Shown here: positions 42,962 through 55,300 of the stretch, piece by piece
Layout: every line of letters begins with the position of its first letter
Position numbering within the stretch: the first letter of the stretch is position 1
Assembly (NCBI GenBank): GCA_905178155.1
Contig: CAJINV010000008.1
Span: 1,240,001-1,304,000, forward strand
Source: Amoebophrya sp. A120
Lineage: Eukaryota; Sar; Dinophyceae; Syndiniales; Amoebophryaceae
DNA length: 64,000 nucleotides
Direction of reading: 5' to 3'
The notes under the pieces: generated by a model
Databases searched by the model: none
What the model was told of the DNA's origin: nothing
What the model saw: the letters and a program-made list of their open reading frames with translations, nothing else
Program-made: the position numbers and the translations under genes

Positions 42962-43809
42962 ATGGCGAAAGATTACACGGCGTGTGCCACCGCATGCCAG
43001 CTTTTGTCAATGGTGGCAATTCCAATGCTCCTCTACTTCGGTAATTTTGCAATTTGTTTGTCTTGATATTATTTGGTAAACGTAAATATTACGAAGAACT
43101 GCGCCGGTATGCAATGTGAAGGTCTTAATTTTTGAACTTGAAAGGACGATTAGCAAGTATCGGGACCCGGCGGAGGTATCGCTTGGAGACACGTGCATGT
43201 CACCTTCGATATTCAATGTGCTGCTTTGGGGCGGCCGTCCGTAACTATATTCAACCGTGATCCGAATGAGTAGAAGACGATGCGAGGATGAAACGAAAAA
43301 AATCTTCAATAGGTTACCTTGGCTATTCCGAGTCGCGTTTATTGGAGATTCCAGTCGACAAAAAGCAAGGAGCTGCGTTCGGATGCTGGGTATTTTTCCT
43401 ATTCTCCTGTACGACTTCGAATCCATTGCTGTAGCCGACAGAAGACAAGAAATATATGCACACCTTTTTGTTTATTTACTGATGCTGGACGCAATAGCAA
43501 TTTTATACGACGGAGAACCCAACATGTTGCATGATGTAAAATTAAGAAAGACCATTATTAGGTGGACCAGGGCCAAGTGAAGCTGAATCTGAAACTCATG
43601 GAGCCTGATCATTTTCGGCCGTATCTATTTCAGATAGAGTAGCTGACAATTCCAATTGGATTTGACTTTCGTCACACGAAATCGCAAAAATTTAGGGTGC
43701 CGCGGCAATGTACTGCGTCACGTTGGTCTTAAGCATCACCTACAAGCAAACAAGAACCCCCGAATCGCTGGCGGATCCGAATGCCTACGTACTGCGGGGA
43801 CATGCGTAG
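42962..43809 (+). CDS. 63-residue membrane protein, 2 exons
   Basis: Family not recognised. Exons are 42962-43039 and 43696-43809, totalling 192 nt. The intron starts GGTAAT and ends TTTAG; because a G occurs at both edges it can also be read GTAATT...TTTAGG, so one boundary is not canonical. The product has an N-terminal helix (CQLLSMVAIPMLLYFG) running into a second hydrophobic stretch (AAAMYCVTLVLSITYK), then a polar tail (KQTRTPESLADPNAYVLRG). It would be a small one- or two-span membrane protein. A homologous terminal exon lies downstream at 44187-44318 and supports the exon as real. Confidence 0.6.
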
Positions 43810-44186
43810 ATTGCAAGATGACGTGTGAGTCATGATGAAAACATGCTCAGTTGTGCTTCAGACCGTCCTTGCACCGCTTTCTGCGTCTGCAGCTCTACCG
43901 ACATTCATTCTTCTTCAGGCCTGCGTTGCGACTTCTCTGTCTTCTCCAGTCATCTGCGCGACGTGTGTTTCATCCTGTATACAAGTGCTGTTTATAGTTG
44001 CTGCTCCAGATGAAGGACTCCTGCTCCGTTACGCTCTTGCATTTTGTTCTTTTCTTCACAGCCACGTAGTTGCGCCGTGGCTGCTTAGGCTAATTGGGTT
44101 CTCCGTCGTAGAAAAATAGCTCTTCAACACCAGCACAGCTTGTAAACCAGATTTTGTGTTTGACTCTCTCCAACTAACTCTAACAG

Positions 44187-44318
44187 ATCGCCGCCGGGAT
44201 GTACGCGGGTACTTACGTTTTGTGTCGCTCCTACAAACAAAGCCGAACTAACAATTTCGAGCAGAGAGGACGTGGCGGTGGAAGTAGTAATGCTTACTCT
44301 ATGGAACCGCTGTCCTGA
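44187..44318 (+). CDS. Second, homologous terminal exon
   Basis: After a CTAACAG acceptor this 44-codon frame reads IAAGMYAGTYVLCRSYKQSR and ends NAYSMEPLS then TGA. It matches the upstream exon of the 63-residue membrane protein at AA-MY--T-VL----YKQ-RT, and again at the NAY motif. Its phase fits exon 42962-43039. It is either an alternative last exon of that gene or the remains of a tandem copy whose first exon I did not find in 43810-44180. Confidence 0.55.
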   Translation: MAAGMYAGTYVLCRSYKQSRTNNFEQRGRGGGSSNAYSMEPLS

Positions 44319-45175
44319 GCGTCGATCCACTTTTTCCGTTGTGCGGCGCGCACCTCGGATTTTGCCAAAAAGACACCGGTCGTGAGGGATTCTTGACGAC
44401 ATTCAAAATGTTGTTATCGAGGCTGCCGCAGCTAGAGCTACTGACCGCGCCCGTCGCAACGTTGATTATTGGGAACGAATGTTATGAGAAGCAATGCAGA
44501 TGAGGAGCGGCGCATGGAATGCTTTGAACACACGGATTCGCTTTATGTTGTTCTCTGTGAAGATGAAATTTTTTAGACCAGTTATTTTGCCTGCCTTGTT
44601 TGACCTCTGCTCGAGCGTCGGTTCGAGTTCGAGCAAAAGCTGTTCTTACGTTGAAGGAGTGATATTTTAAGATGTCAAAAAATTGTCTCTGCATGTGCAT
44701 CTGCAAGAAAATGACCCTCTGTACGTTGGTTCTCAGCGTTAGCGCTAATGTGTTCATGGCGGCTCATCGGCTGGGAAAGGGATCGCATTCAACTCTTGAT
44801 GAACTTAGACATACGTCGTTCCCAAGTCTTCCAGCAGCGTGAATGATTTTCTTGTAGCCACGGCCACGAGATCCGGGTGTGGCGAAGAGCGAACATAAAC
44901 CTTTTCTTACGAAGGTGCTTGAGGGACACGTAATGTCAAGCACGATGCTATCAGAAAATTACATCAGTGTGTGCAGATCAAGGTATGCTATGGCTAAGTA
45001 AGAGGCAACATCTTCACTATCCGATTGTGGATATCAAAAAAGAACCGAAGTTCTAGTAGTCACAGCGATTACAGCACTGTCTAGCGGAGACACACGCTCT
45101 TCGCTAACAATAGATAGTTGTGCTCCCCTCGTCGACGCTTCGAGATTGAGTCGCAGTCGCATAAGCAAATAGAAG
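44319..45175. other. Intergenic, no gene seen
   Basis: About 860 bp with only short chance frames on both strands. Confidence 0.5.
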
Positions 45176-47374
45176 ATGCTTGTGGCTCCTTCTTTCCCAG
45201 CTCCTTCTGCTTTTTCCCGAAGTCCTGCTTGCGTTTTCACGAGCGGCCTACGTTGTGGAGTCTTGCTACGACTTCTTTTTTCGCTGTTCGACTTCGACTC
45301 TGGAGCTTGGTCGCTCTGCCACCATGTCACGGCTGCCAGTGTCGGAGGGCCGCGACGGCGGCGCGTGGTCAATGTCGGAGCCCTCAGCGCGCTGCCGCTC
45401 GGTCATGGGGACGGTGACACTTTGTCGGACGACGACAGCATCGACGTAGATGAGCGGACTGTGGTGATAGCTCCGACTACATATGCTCAAGTCGGCCCGA
45501 CGATCAACGCGACAAGAGCTGCTACGCCAGTAAACGGAGACGGACACGAAAACGATGAAGCAGCAGATCGAGATGATGAGGTAAGCGACAAATATCAACA
45601 ACAACCGTCCCCGGGAGCAGGAGCTGGTGGCTCCACCGGCGCAGAAGCGCTCCTCCAGCTTGCGGGTGATCGCTCCTCGCTTGCCACGCTGCAAAAGTTG
45701 GATGCTTTGATCGAACAACGCAGACACCGCTATACAAGCCGGATCAATCCGTTGACCGACGAGATGATATCGAGTACGAAAATCGGGGGCGTGCTGGCGC
45801 GCGTGGCGGCCTTACACGACGGCGATCCGTGGAAAAATCGCAAAACCTGGGAGGATGTGGTGCCGCTCTTTTCGGAGTTGCGCAAGGCCCTCACCGACGA
45901 TGGCTGGCGGGATGTGGTTCCGGAGTACAGCATTTTTTTGTCGCGTGATCAAGTGGTCACCCTGTTGGAGTACTTCCTCTTTATCTCCGCCCTGCACCCA
46001 ACGCAGTTGCGCCGCGTCCAGGAGGTCTTGCGGTGGATGTTCGCAGAACGAAGTATGACGAGGAGCAAAAGGTCGTGCGTCGCCGAGGAAAAAAACTTCT
46101 CTAGCAAATCCGCTCGGGGCGTCGGGGTCCATGGAAAAGTTCTTGCAGCAGGAGTGCCCTGCACCGCATCTTGTGACTGCGGAAGGAGCAACAACATCGC
46201 AACGAACAGCACTGAGGAAATAAACGCTGCGACTGCTACTTCGGAAAACATGAACGCAAAGAAGAGGAGCCCTGGAAGTGCAGGGAGGATGTCCCAGACA
46301 GGAGCTACCTCGTCTGCTTCCGCAGCAGTTTCTGCACTGGCAACCCCGACTGCTACGAATGGAGGAAATAACTCAGCAGGTGGAGCTGGGGCAAACATTA
46401 TTTCGACACCGACCGCCTCTGCGGCTACTGCCTCAACATCCCATGGTCTCCATGCACAGGGAGCCGGCGTCAATAGCAGCGCAGGCGCAGGAGCGACGAA
46501 GCAGCACGTCTGCCGCTGTGGAACTACACACGCAACTACAGGAACAAAGCCGCTTTCATCCTCGGGTGGTGCAGAGGACGATGGAGACGACCCTTTCGAA
46601 AGCTTTGTCCAAGACTACGCGCGTCAACGGCGGGGGGAGGTGTGGCGCGAATTGAGCAGCTCCTGGGCAGACTTGGACACGAGGAAAAATAAGTGCAGCG
46701 TTTCCGGCTACACGCGTGACGGTAAGACGGCACTGCAGCGCGTCGATCTGATTTTGGGAGACATTGCCAGCTCCTTCGCTTCTGTGGAAGACCAGAAAAA
46801 GTGGCAGCAGCTGTTGAATCAGGATAGGGAGGCCGCCCTGGCTGGTGGACAGGATTTGCTCCACCGTGCGACAAATGGAACCACGCACCATCTCCAGGAG
46901 GGCACGACTATCGATGCCGCGCACCATCGCTCACAAGTACAGCCAAGTGCGCTACTTGCTCCAAGTCAACACCAGCTGCCCGGCTCGGCAAGACCACCCC
47001 AACCTGGCACAATTTCCACGCCGTCTCCTGCTATTCCAGGTGCTGCGCCGGTCTATGCGGCCACGAACGGAACTGCAACTGCACGGGCGACGGCCACAAG
47101 CAGTCCCGTAATCAATGAACTTCCGCCAGCGGCGCCGCAGCGAAGTCAGCCCAAAACCATTGGAAAACCACTGCAAAACCGTACAGCTGCTGCTCACGCA
47201 GATCTGTCGAGTACTACTCGTGGAGCTGGCACTTCTAACGCCGGGTTCCACTGGACTTTCGGCTGGCCTTTCAACCATCACACACAAACTTCGCTCCGAA
47301 GCTTGCCTCCACCCAGCCACCCGGATGACGTGCCGCCGACGGGCGACTTCTCGACGAGCTTTTTCCAGTACTGA
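45176..47374 (+). CDS. Unknown 732-residue low-complexity protein
   Basis: Family not recognised. One open frame runs from ATG 45176 to TGA 47374. The only well-ordered part is about residues 170-310: LQKLDALIEQRRHRYTSRIN, KTWEDVVPLFSELRKALTDD, FLSRDQVVTLLEYFLFISAL and QLRRVQEVLRWMFAE, all amphipathic helices. A second helical patch is about 480-560 (SFVQDYARQRRGEVWRELSS). Elsewhere Ala, Thr, Ser, Gly and Pro dominate. A CDCGRSNN...HVCRCGTTH arrangement hints at a metal-binding patch but has no family match. The first about 70 residues are unlike the rest and another ATG-led frame overlaps them (45324), so the true start may be further in. No intron is needed. Confidence 0.6.
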   Translation: MLVAPSFPAPSAFSRSPACVFTSGLRCGVLLRLLFSLFDFDSGAWSLCHHVTAASVGGPRRRRVVNVGALSALPLGHGDGDTLSDDDSIDVDERTVVIAPTTYAQVGPTINATRAATPVNGDGHENDEAADRDDEVSDKYQQQPSPGAGAGGSTGAEALLQLAGDRSSLATLQKLDALIEQRRHRYTSRINPLTDEMISSTKIGGVLARVAALHDGDPWKNRKTWEDVVPLFSELRKALTDDGWRDVVPEYSIFLSRDQVVTLLEYFLFISALHPTQLRRVQEVLRWMFAERSMTRSKRSCVAEEKNFSSKSARGVGVHGKVLAAGVPCTASCDCGRSNNIATNSTEEINAATATSENMNAKKRSPGSAGRMSQTGATSSASAAVSALATPTATNGGNNSAGGAGANIISTPTASAATASTSHGLHAQGAGVNSSAGAGATKQHVCRCGTTHATTGTKPLSSSGGAEDDGDDPFESFVQDYARQRRGEVWRELSSSWADLDTRKNKCSVSGYTRDGKTALQRVDLILGDIASSFASVEDQKKWQQLLNQDREAALAGGQDLLHRATNGTTHHLQEGTTIDAAHHRSQVQPSALLAPSQHQLPGSARPPQPGTISTPSPAIPGAAPVYAATNGTATARATATSSPVINELPPAAPQRSQPKTIGKPLQNRTAAAHADLSSTTRGAGTSNAGFHWTFGWPFNHHTQTSLRSLPPPSHPDDVPPTGDFSTSFFQY

Positions 47375-48677
47375 TTTTCTTGAACAAGAATGAAAGCTAC
47401 ACCCCCAGCACCAGCACTCCGACCACAAAAAAACGACCTGCTTCCATAACGTACAGCTCCTCTGGACCAGACTTTTACGTACTTGTCGACGTTCCAAATC
47501 CAAATTTTGAACTCCGTCTCAACTTTTTGCTCCACTGTATTTTGCAATGATACCATTTCTACTCCTGTTCTTCAATATAAATATAGTTACCCTGCTCTTT
47601 CTGACTTCGCGAAACGCATCTGCTTTCGTTTTTAGACGCCTTTCTGCTTTGAAATTGATCGCAGCAGATAACCACGCCGCTTCATTGTTATGATCTCAGC
47701 TGATGCTTTAACTACTCTTAATTTGCATGATAAAGATAATGTCTACCACCTAAGCCTAACCACTTCCAGGGATTGTACACGTTCCAAAGCCCCGCCCAAG
47801 AAACATGACGCCCTTCCTTTGATCTACATGTGCCATCCTCCTCTTCTAGGGACATTCAATATGCGGCGTTCGGGGGCCCGAACGCACAGATATTGGGAGC
47901 GCGCATCGAATTTTTGTTGTCTGCCAAACTCAAAGCCACTTTCTTTTGTTTGCAAAATGTAAAGACTATTGTATAGAGGTGGAAGTTGCAGAGTAAAAAA
48001 GCCCCCGCAAGAACTACGAGAGCATGAATATGGCTGCTTTGCGTGGTACATACTTATACTTTCGAGCACCTTGTTGTAGGCATAGTTTCAAGGACGCGGG
48101 CGGAAAATTGTATGATGCTTTTTTCTGCTTAATTTGATCCACCGGTCGAGATCGTACAATTTCATCACCAACACACTCGCACTTACGCCTCTTTTGTCGA
48201 ACCATGGGACCGAGGACTTTATGGCCAGTTCGATGTAAAATGAAATCGAGTTGTGCCGTCACTTAGTACGTGAAGTTTCGTCTGTGAGCCATGGGGGTTC
48301 TTCGTGCGGCCAAACGAAAATCATGTGGTGTTCCGGTGTCATTTCTAGCATATGTTGAGTTGGATAGTCATAGTAGCTTTGCTGACCAAGGAAGCTAACC
48401 CATTTGCCACAATTTGGACATGAGACACCTTTCAGAATGTGTACATCGGTGGCCGTGTCAATCGTTGTGTATATCCGACGCGGTTGCTGAAATTGAAATT
48501 ATATGATGTGCCTCTCGCTCTCATGGTCGTGTATTAGATGACAGAGTCGCCCTGTGCTTCGATTTTTGCTTCTTGTCCACTTTTATCATGGTCTGTGATC
48601 ATGATAATTCGTGAAACACGTGTTCCGCTTCTTGTTCGTTTGTCCCTGAGCCTCTGCGCGTAGTCGAGAATCAATGG
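47375..48677. other. Intergenic, no gene seen
   Basis: About 1.3 kb, the longest stretch without content on this side of the window. A few sub-100-codon frames on either strand have no support. Confidence 0.5.
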
Positions 48678-51094
48678 ATGAAAAGGAATAACAGCAGACC
48701 GCGCACGAGCTCGAGCCAGCAAGTACGTGCGAGAAAACCGGGTGCCAAAAGCAAAGCCGTGCCTATGCCCTCGATGGCGCCTTCTCGCAATGTTAGCAAA
48801 GGAGGAACACAACCGAAGAAGTCGCCTGGTGCAAAGCAGGCGGCCTACAACGACGTCGAAGATCCGGAGGAAGGTGGGAACGAATTGACGTCCTTTGTGG
48901 ACAGTGGAACCGCGAAGGCCCCACACACCATTGGAAAAAACCACAGTAAGATACAAATCAACGATGACGAGAACGACCCGGACAATTCGATCAAGCAGCC
49001 GACAGATCATGCGGAGAAGGGCGGCACGACAGAGGAGCCCGAACCTCCAAGCAAGTTGGCGATCATCGGCTGTATGTTTCTTAACTTTTGGAGCGCGATA
49101 TCCAAGATAAAGAAAAAAGTTCTGACGACATCAATGCAATTTTATTCGCCCTCCCTCCCTGCACGACCTGCTAATGTTGCTATTGCAAGACGGAGTGCGG
49201 GCCGAGGCGGCGTCCGCGTCTTGATCTAGTTGTACATACAGAGTTATGAATATGATGCTCCTGCTGCTAGATAGATGTCTAGTGCGCACAATCGTCACTT
49301 CGACGCTACACTCAACACGGAGGGACAAATGATCATCACGATAAGAAAATACAAGATTTATTGATGTCAGCTCGATTCGTTTTCTTGCATACGACGTCGG
49401 AATTATTTGGGTCAACAAGTGGGTCATGAATCATGGCTGGACCTGGACGACGCTGCTCACATTTAGGAATTGTAGACTCCTCCTGGTGCACAAGGGCAAG
49501 GTTTGTTGACCGACATGAATAAGTCGTGTAAAGAATACCGATGAATAAACTGAAATACTACGGCCTGAACGTTTCTTTTGTATGTTTGAAGTTGGAATAC
49601 AGACTTGCATACTCGGAGCCTGTAGTTTCGTGGCGTGCGTTCAGTAATTTTTTTTTCGTAAATCGCTAAACATTTTCCCAGCACGCACTTGCCTGGAGAA
49701 GGTTTTTCGTGAATCTTGCGGATGCACTTCGTCGCTTCGTACATCGGTTTGGAGATTTCATGGAGGTATAATTATAATTTCATCTTCACTTACTACATTC
49801 ACCTTGAAGTGCGACCTTCCCACCTGCTGCAATGACATACGTCCAGTTCGCCACTTCAATAGCACGACAAATAGCGTACAAGCACAGTTAACGCGCAAAA
49901 ATAGCATGATATTTTTTGAATCCAAAAAACAGGCGTCTCCAACTTTTCGAACCGAAAGACACGAACCTGCGGCAGGTGGTTCCGCTTTGCGCTTCCTTCA
50001 TCGCGTTTGTGGTGTTCAACAACCTGTCGCTCCAGTATAATACCGTCGGTATCTACCAGCTGCTGAAGGTCCTCATGACCCCAGTTATTGTCGCCCTGCA
50101 GTTCTGCATGCACGGGACGCTTCTCACCTTCTGGCAGTCGGTGTCCCTTATCCCGATCTGCTGCGGGGTGGCGATGGCAACCATCTCCAGTCTAGAGGTG
50201 AACGGGTTCCTCGGGCTTTTTTTCGGCGCCATGGGGATCTTTTCGACCTCCCTCTACCAGATTTGGGTGAAGTCCAAGCAAGCAGATTTGCAGCTGAACC
50301 CCTTTCAGCTACTGCATCACCAGTCCTTTCTATCCATGCTCATGCTCGCACCGCTGGCATTCTACGTGGACCGATCGTTCCTCTTCTGCCTCCAAGACTT
50401 CGCCTTAGCGGTGCAGCCCGACCCGGTGTGCCATGTCAAAGTCATCCAGCCTTTGAGTAAAAATCTCGATCTATTCCTTTTGATGTCAATTTGAATTTTT
50501 CTAGTATGCTGGGTATCAGTATGTCTGTGTCAGTGATCGTGTGCTGTTGATAAAGTTTGATATGCCTGATGAGAATGCGCTCAAATAAAGTACACGTCGC
50601 AGCATGGTCCGTCGAAAATTTGACTTCAATTTGGATAATGCTCGCACGACGTTTCACTTTCATTACTTTACAACAGGCGATCCGTGGTTTGTGTCGGCTG
50701 TCGGTTGCAGCTGTTTCCTAGCCTACCTGGTAAACCTGTCAACGTTTCTCGTCATTGGAAAGACCAGCCCCGTGAGTTATTTATGCGAGCAAAAACCTGC
50801 GTGGATCTGGATGTACATGTACTTTGCTAGTAGTAAATCACTCTTCATCGGGATGAAGATAACAAAGGTCTTGCAGTGGTCATGTCTTTTTGTAGGTTCT
50901 TGATTTTGACTAGACTCTGCCGCTCCCCCCGCAAGTTTTTGCAGTGATGGTGCCAGGTTCTGGGACACTCGAAGCTATTTGTCGTGATGCTTTCCGCATT
51001 CCTCATGTTCGGAGACTTGCCCTCATTGCAGAACTTGCTCGGGTGCGGCATGGCTTTGGCTGGAATTTTCTGGTACACGTGGCTGAAGATGTAG
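48678..51094 (+). CDS. SLC35E-type nucleotide-sugar/triose-phosphate transporter
   Basis: Multi-span transporter of the drug/metabolite superfamily, expected in the Golgi, ER or plastid-type membrane; best match by eye is SLC35E3. Exons are 48678-49094, 49393-49467, 49722-49765, 49933-50456, 50677-50780 and 50954-51094, totalling 1305 nt and 434 residues. A 125-residue polar N-terminus is followed by the helices. Hallmarks are VVFNNLSLQYNTVGIYQLLK, LMTPVIVALQF, IFSTSLYQIWVKSKQADLQ, FLAYLVNLSTFLVIGKTSPV, and SYQVLGHSKLFVV formed across the last junction. Introns 3 and 4 are GT-AG. Introns 1, 2 and 5 are non-canonical; their exact edges are set by homology. After the TAG at 51092 the frame stays open for about 65 codons of acidic, polar sequence. 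Confidence 0.88.
49099..49391. mobile_element. Introner-like element, no clean TSD
   Basis: A 293-bp insert with ends TATCCAAGATAAAGAAAA and an inverted right arm whose complement reads TATGCAAGAAAACG; GACATCAAT is also shared by both arms. It is flanked by CGCGA and CGACG, which are related but not identical. The frame-preserving join is AGC to GAC, so boundaries are displaced from the duplication. Confidence 0.7.
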
Positions 51095-52333
51095 CAAGTC
51101 CATTCGGAAAATGATGATGGACACCGGTCTCACTCAATTAGTGAGGGAGACGAAGAAAAGAAGAGCTGCAAACACGACGACACTCTGGCATCATGCAAAG
51201 CACCGCGGAAAACCGCAAAGGAGAACAACGGGGAGAATCAGAATGAACAACCAACGACGACGTCGCGGCGCTGCTCCGCAAAGTCATGGCTCGATGTTGA
51301 TGAAGCGATGCCTTGATGAACTTGCTAGAAGACTATCCTCGAGGACATTACTTGGCGAACATTACGAAGAAATTTTTGAATGGTGTTGGCTGCCGCGGCA
51401 GACGCAGTCGCGCTGTAAGGGGTTGGTCTCGGGCGGTCTATTTCACGACAGAAATAGATTCATATATGTTCATCGCCGCAGTACCAGTAGACGAGAACTT
51501 ACCTAGATCACGCTTGGTAGAATACATTGAAGTTCTTCATCAGAATCAGCACGAGCTTCTTCCTACCAAGAATGGTTTGAAAAGCGCACCACCATCAAAA
51601 TGCCGGAACTACGAAAGATAAAATGACAGCCAGGTCGTGGCAGTGGTCTTCGACTGTGGTGTTTGCGCCGAAGTTGAGACTCATGTTCATCGTTTTTTCA
51701 TTTTTAGTATGTGACTGCCGCCCAGCCCCGACGAGTGTTGAGCGTGAATGCGTAGTACATCTTCTACTGGCCCTTTTTTCGCGTCATTTTTCTCGGGAGG
51801 TGCAAATAAGGTGGCGCAGCCTTATCTCTCCGACTTTTTACCTCCCCAAGTATAAAAGAACATTGAGAAGTGACACTAGATGGAGCTGAGTACTAGATCA
51901 CGAAAGTGCAACGTGCTCGTCAGGCTTGGCACTGCCTTCCGTCTACTTGATTCTTTTTTTCTTTTCTGGTTGACCAAGACGAACTTGTTGACGAGAGTGC
52001 TTTTTTCCATTATGAGTTCCGTGGAGATTTGCCTCCTTTAGTCCTGAAAGAGGGACTGAACTGGAATTGCCGCTGAGAGCGTTGTGCTATACTTGCTTTA
52101 GTCTCTACTAGTACTATGGTATGCGGACAAAGATGTGTGATATCGATATGCGTCTTTTTCAGTATCAGCATGATGTCGTCAACGTCATCGTCAACGTGAT
52201 ATATATACATAATGTTCCACATTTAGATGTTGCACGTGCAGTAAAATAAATTTTCGACGTCGGGGACGACAATGTAAGCGAGGTCTTTCTTCCTGGCGTG
52301 ATGTAGTTGCCCTATTACAACGGAAAGACGAAG
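51095..52333. other. Intergenic, weak frames only
   Basis: About 1.2 kb. It begins with the open extension of the transporter frame (to about 51308). Two overlapping frames (51111-51506 and 51313-51621) are Arg/Lys-rich and unsupported. Nothing was recognised after 51.9 kb. Confidence 0.45.
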
Positions 52334-55300
52334 ATGGATCAGAATCCATTAGACCATTGTGGCACTGCTAGTAGACGGGACGGCAGCTCCACGGACCCGG
52401 GAAATGGGGAGGCGGTCATCGGAATCGATGACCTGCCGGACCACGCCGCCATTGCCGGGGCCGCCGGTGTTGCAGGTACATCAGACGAAGATCACGGTGG
52501 TGGTGCGCTAACTGATATGAAACCTCGGGGGCGCGATCCTCGGAGACCACCAGTGCCCGGCGCTGATCCGCCACTCCAGTCCGCCCCATCTGCCATAGCA
52601 GGAGAGAGCGATGAACCTGAAGAGCCGCTTCCACCATCGAGCGCCCTGGTAGATGATCAACAAGGAGGTTTCGCACCGCAAGCAGGTGCGACGTCGGCGC
52701 ATCTTGCCGGCAGCTTTCTGGATGAAAATCCTAACGCCTTTTACCCAGAGAGCAACCTGCCCTGCAAGACGGGCATTCTCGTCCCTATGACCATCCAGGC
52801 GGAGAAGCGGCGTCTTTTTCACACCCAGATGCCGGAGCACCTGGAACCTTGCTTCCCGCCACTTGAGGTGCCACCGACAAACCCATCAGGCGGCGGCCCA
52901 GGAGGTGCACAACCTGTGCCCGTCCCCGCCCCGCCTTTTGGCTCGTCCGCGGGCGGATTCCATACCAGTGGAGGCGCGGGCAGCAGTCGCATGGGAACGG
53001 CGGCAGGCGGTGGGGGCTCTTCCTCGACCTCTGCCTACCCACCACCCTCGAGCAGTGCAGCTTTTCTGGGCCAGCACTCGACTGCACTGGGTGCTGACCG
53101 AGAGTCAGCTGGAGCAAAGACGACCGGAGTGAGTGACTACAGTATGGGCACCAGTGGGAACATTCTGGAGGAAGTCTATCGTCACGAGGCGGACCGCATC
53201 GCGAATCCGGAAAAGTGTATGAATCGCATTGTCTACGATTCGGTCGACCCGAGCCCTTTCCTCCAACAAAGAAACGGCAATCCAGAGGGTGAAGGCACAA
53301 CCAAGGGACCCTTTTTTTCCGAAAAAAAGCGGAAGAAGCACAAAGAAAAATCAAGCACAACTCCAGCATCGAAGCTGCTTACGGGTAACACTGGCTGCGT
53401 GACGCACGAGCTGGATCCGTGGTATCCGCTCGCGAACGCTCCTCGAGTCTCAGAGCAATTGCTGCACGTAAACTCTTTTTCGCGCAACACGAGCAAAGAT
53501 TCCTCTTCGTCGTCCGGTACCAGCAAGGACAGCAACCGCAGCACGGTAACGAGCGTGGCCGAGCTGCAGAGCAGCAGTTCCTCGTCTGCCTGTATCGGAA
53601 AGAAAATCTGGTGCGCCTAAGTGCGATCGATGAACCACGGCACGTCCTCGACGTATTCTAGTCATCCAAGAAAAGCAGGATCCGATCTTCCCATCTCTTC
53701 TAAGTAGGTGGCGAGTATCAACAGAAGGGAGGAGTAGATATGAATAGATTTTGTAATATAATAACTCGCTTGCACCTACACCTGCACACCTAATAGTGCG
53801 TCGCTTCGTCGTCCAGATTTTCGAGCGCGAAGCCGATACTGGCAGTGATTTTTTTCAGGCACATTTTCCACCACTTTGTATTCAAAGGCGGTCCTGCTGT
53901 GCCTTTTTCATCTCGCCGTGATTTTATTGTGGCAGCACTTCTGCTTCTGACGTTCCATAGCTTGTTCTTCGACTGCCGCGCCAGTGAACCTTTGTGGCAC
54001 GACGACCTGCAATGGAGGGATAGGGAACAAAACGAGCACCACATCGAACAAACTGAAAAACAACTCGAACTGCAACCCCATGTCAAGCAGTGCTGCCTCC
54101 GGTAGTTGCTCGCTGCGACAGGATCATGATGCCGATGCGGACACGACACTGCAGTTTGAGTCGAGATTCGAGAGCGGGAACCTGCGGCGCGTCGTCCAGG
54201 TTTCGGCGTTCGAATATGACTTGGTTTTGAACCCGGACTACAACACGACGTCGCACGCGCAGTGGTTCTATTTTCGTGTGGCGAACACGCGGAAAAACGT
54301 GCGGTACCGGTTCAATTTGATCAACATGATCAAGCCCACGTCCTTGTACAACGAGGGCATGCGGCCCGTGGTGTACAGCATGCGCGAGCACAACGACCCG
54401 AGCATTGGCGGGAAGTGGATGCGCGCGGGGGAAAAGTGTGCCTACTACCAGAACGGTATTGCCAAGCTATCCCACGAAAAAACTGCTTCACTGTGATGAT
54501 TTTGCAAGATTTGCATCACAAGTTTGTTACACATGAAGAAGAAAACTTGGCATGCGTGCTTCCTAAGGGAAAACACTGCTAAAAATCCAATGTCTTGCAT
54601 GTGTAGCAAGACAAACACATTTGCGTTCCGTTCTATGCATCACAAGTTTACAGTGAAACAGTTTTTTCTTGCGATACAAGCGGCGCGGGGTCTACTACAC
54701 GCTCACCTTTCAGATCGCCTTTTCCTACGACTTCGACGTGGTTTACGTGGCATATGGCGTTCTCAAATGTTACATTCTAAATTGTTACATGAATTTGTAA
54801 TGCGAGAACGGCAAAAGTGAATGGGGGAAGCTTGCGCCTTTTGCATCACAGATTTGGCACTGATTTACATGCTGTTTAGCCCCTTCGAAGATTTGTCGTG
54901 CGAAGCAGCTTAATGGTGGCGATCTTGATGGCAAATTTGCATGGCAAATCATGTAACAGTTGAGAGTGTAGTAACATTTGAGAATCCCATATGGCGCAGT
55001 GCTATCCGTACACCTACACCGACCTGCAGTACGATTTGTCAAAAATCGAGGAGGACGCGAAGCCCCGCAACTGCTTCCGCCGCCGCAAACTCTGCGAGAC
55101 GCTGGCTGCGAACGCCTGCGACCTGATAACGATCACAAACTTCGCGGCGCCTCCACCCGCTAGCGCAGCGACCGGTGTGCAGGGGAAAAACGGCGCGTCA
55201 GCCTCAGCCGGCAGCAGCACAACTCGTGCCGTCTCATCTACAACAGGCCCTACAACCGCGACGGCGACGTTCAATCACCTGCGAGATCGGTTCGGCGTGG

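Noticed and set aside
43257-43580. 107-codon ATG frame between the two exons of the tiny membrane protein
   Set aside because: It lies inside the intron, with no homology and no independent signals.
50772-50944. GT-AG intron 50772-50944 in the SLC35 gene
   Set aside because: It would put a TGA in the conserved SPVSYQVLGH segment. Homology instead supports an exon running to 50780 and resuming at 50954.
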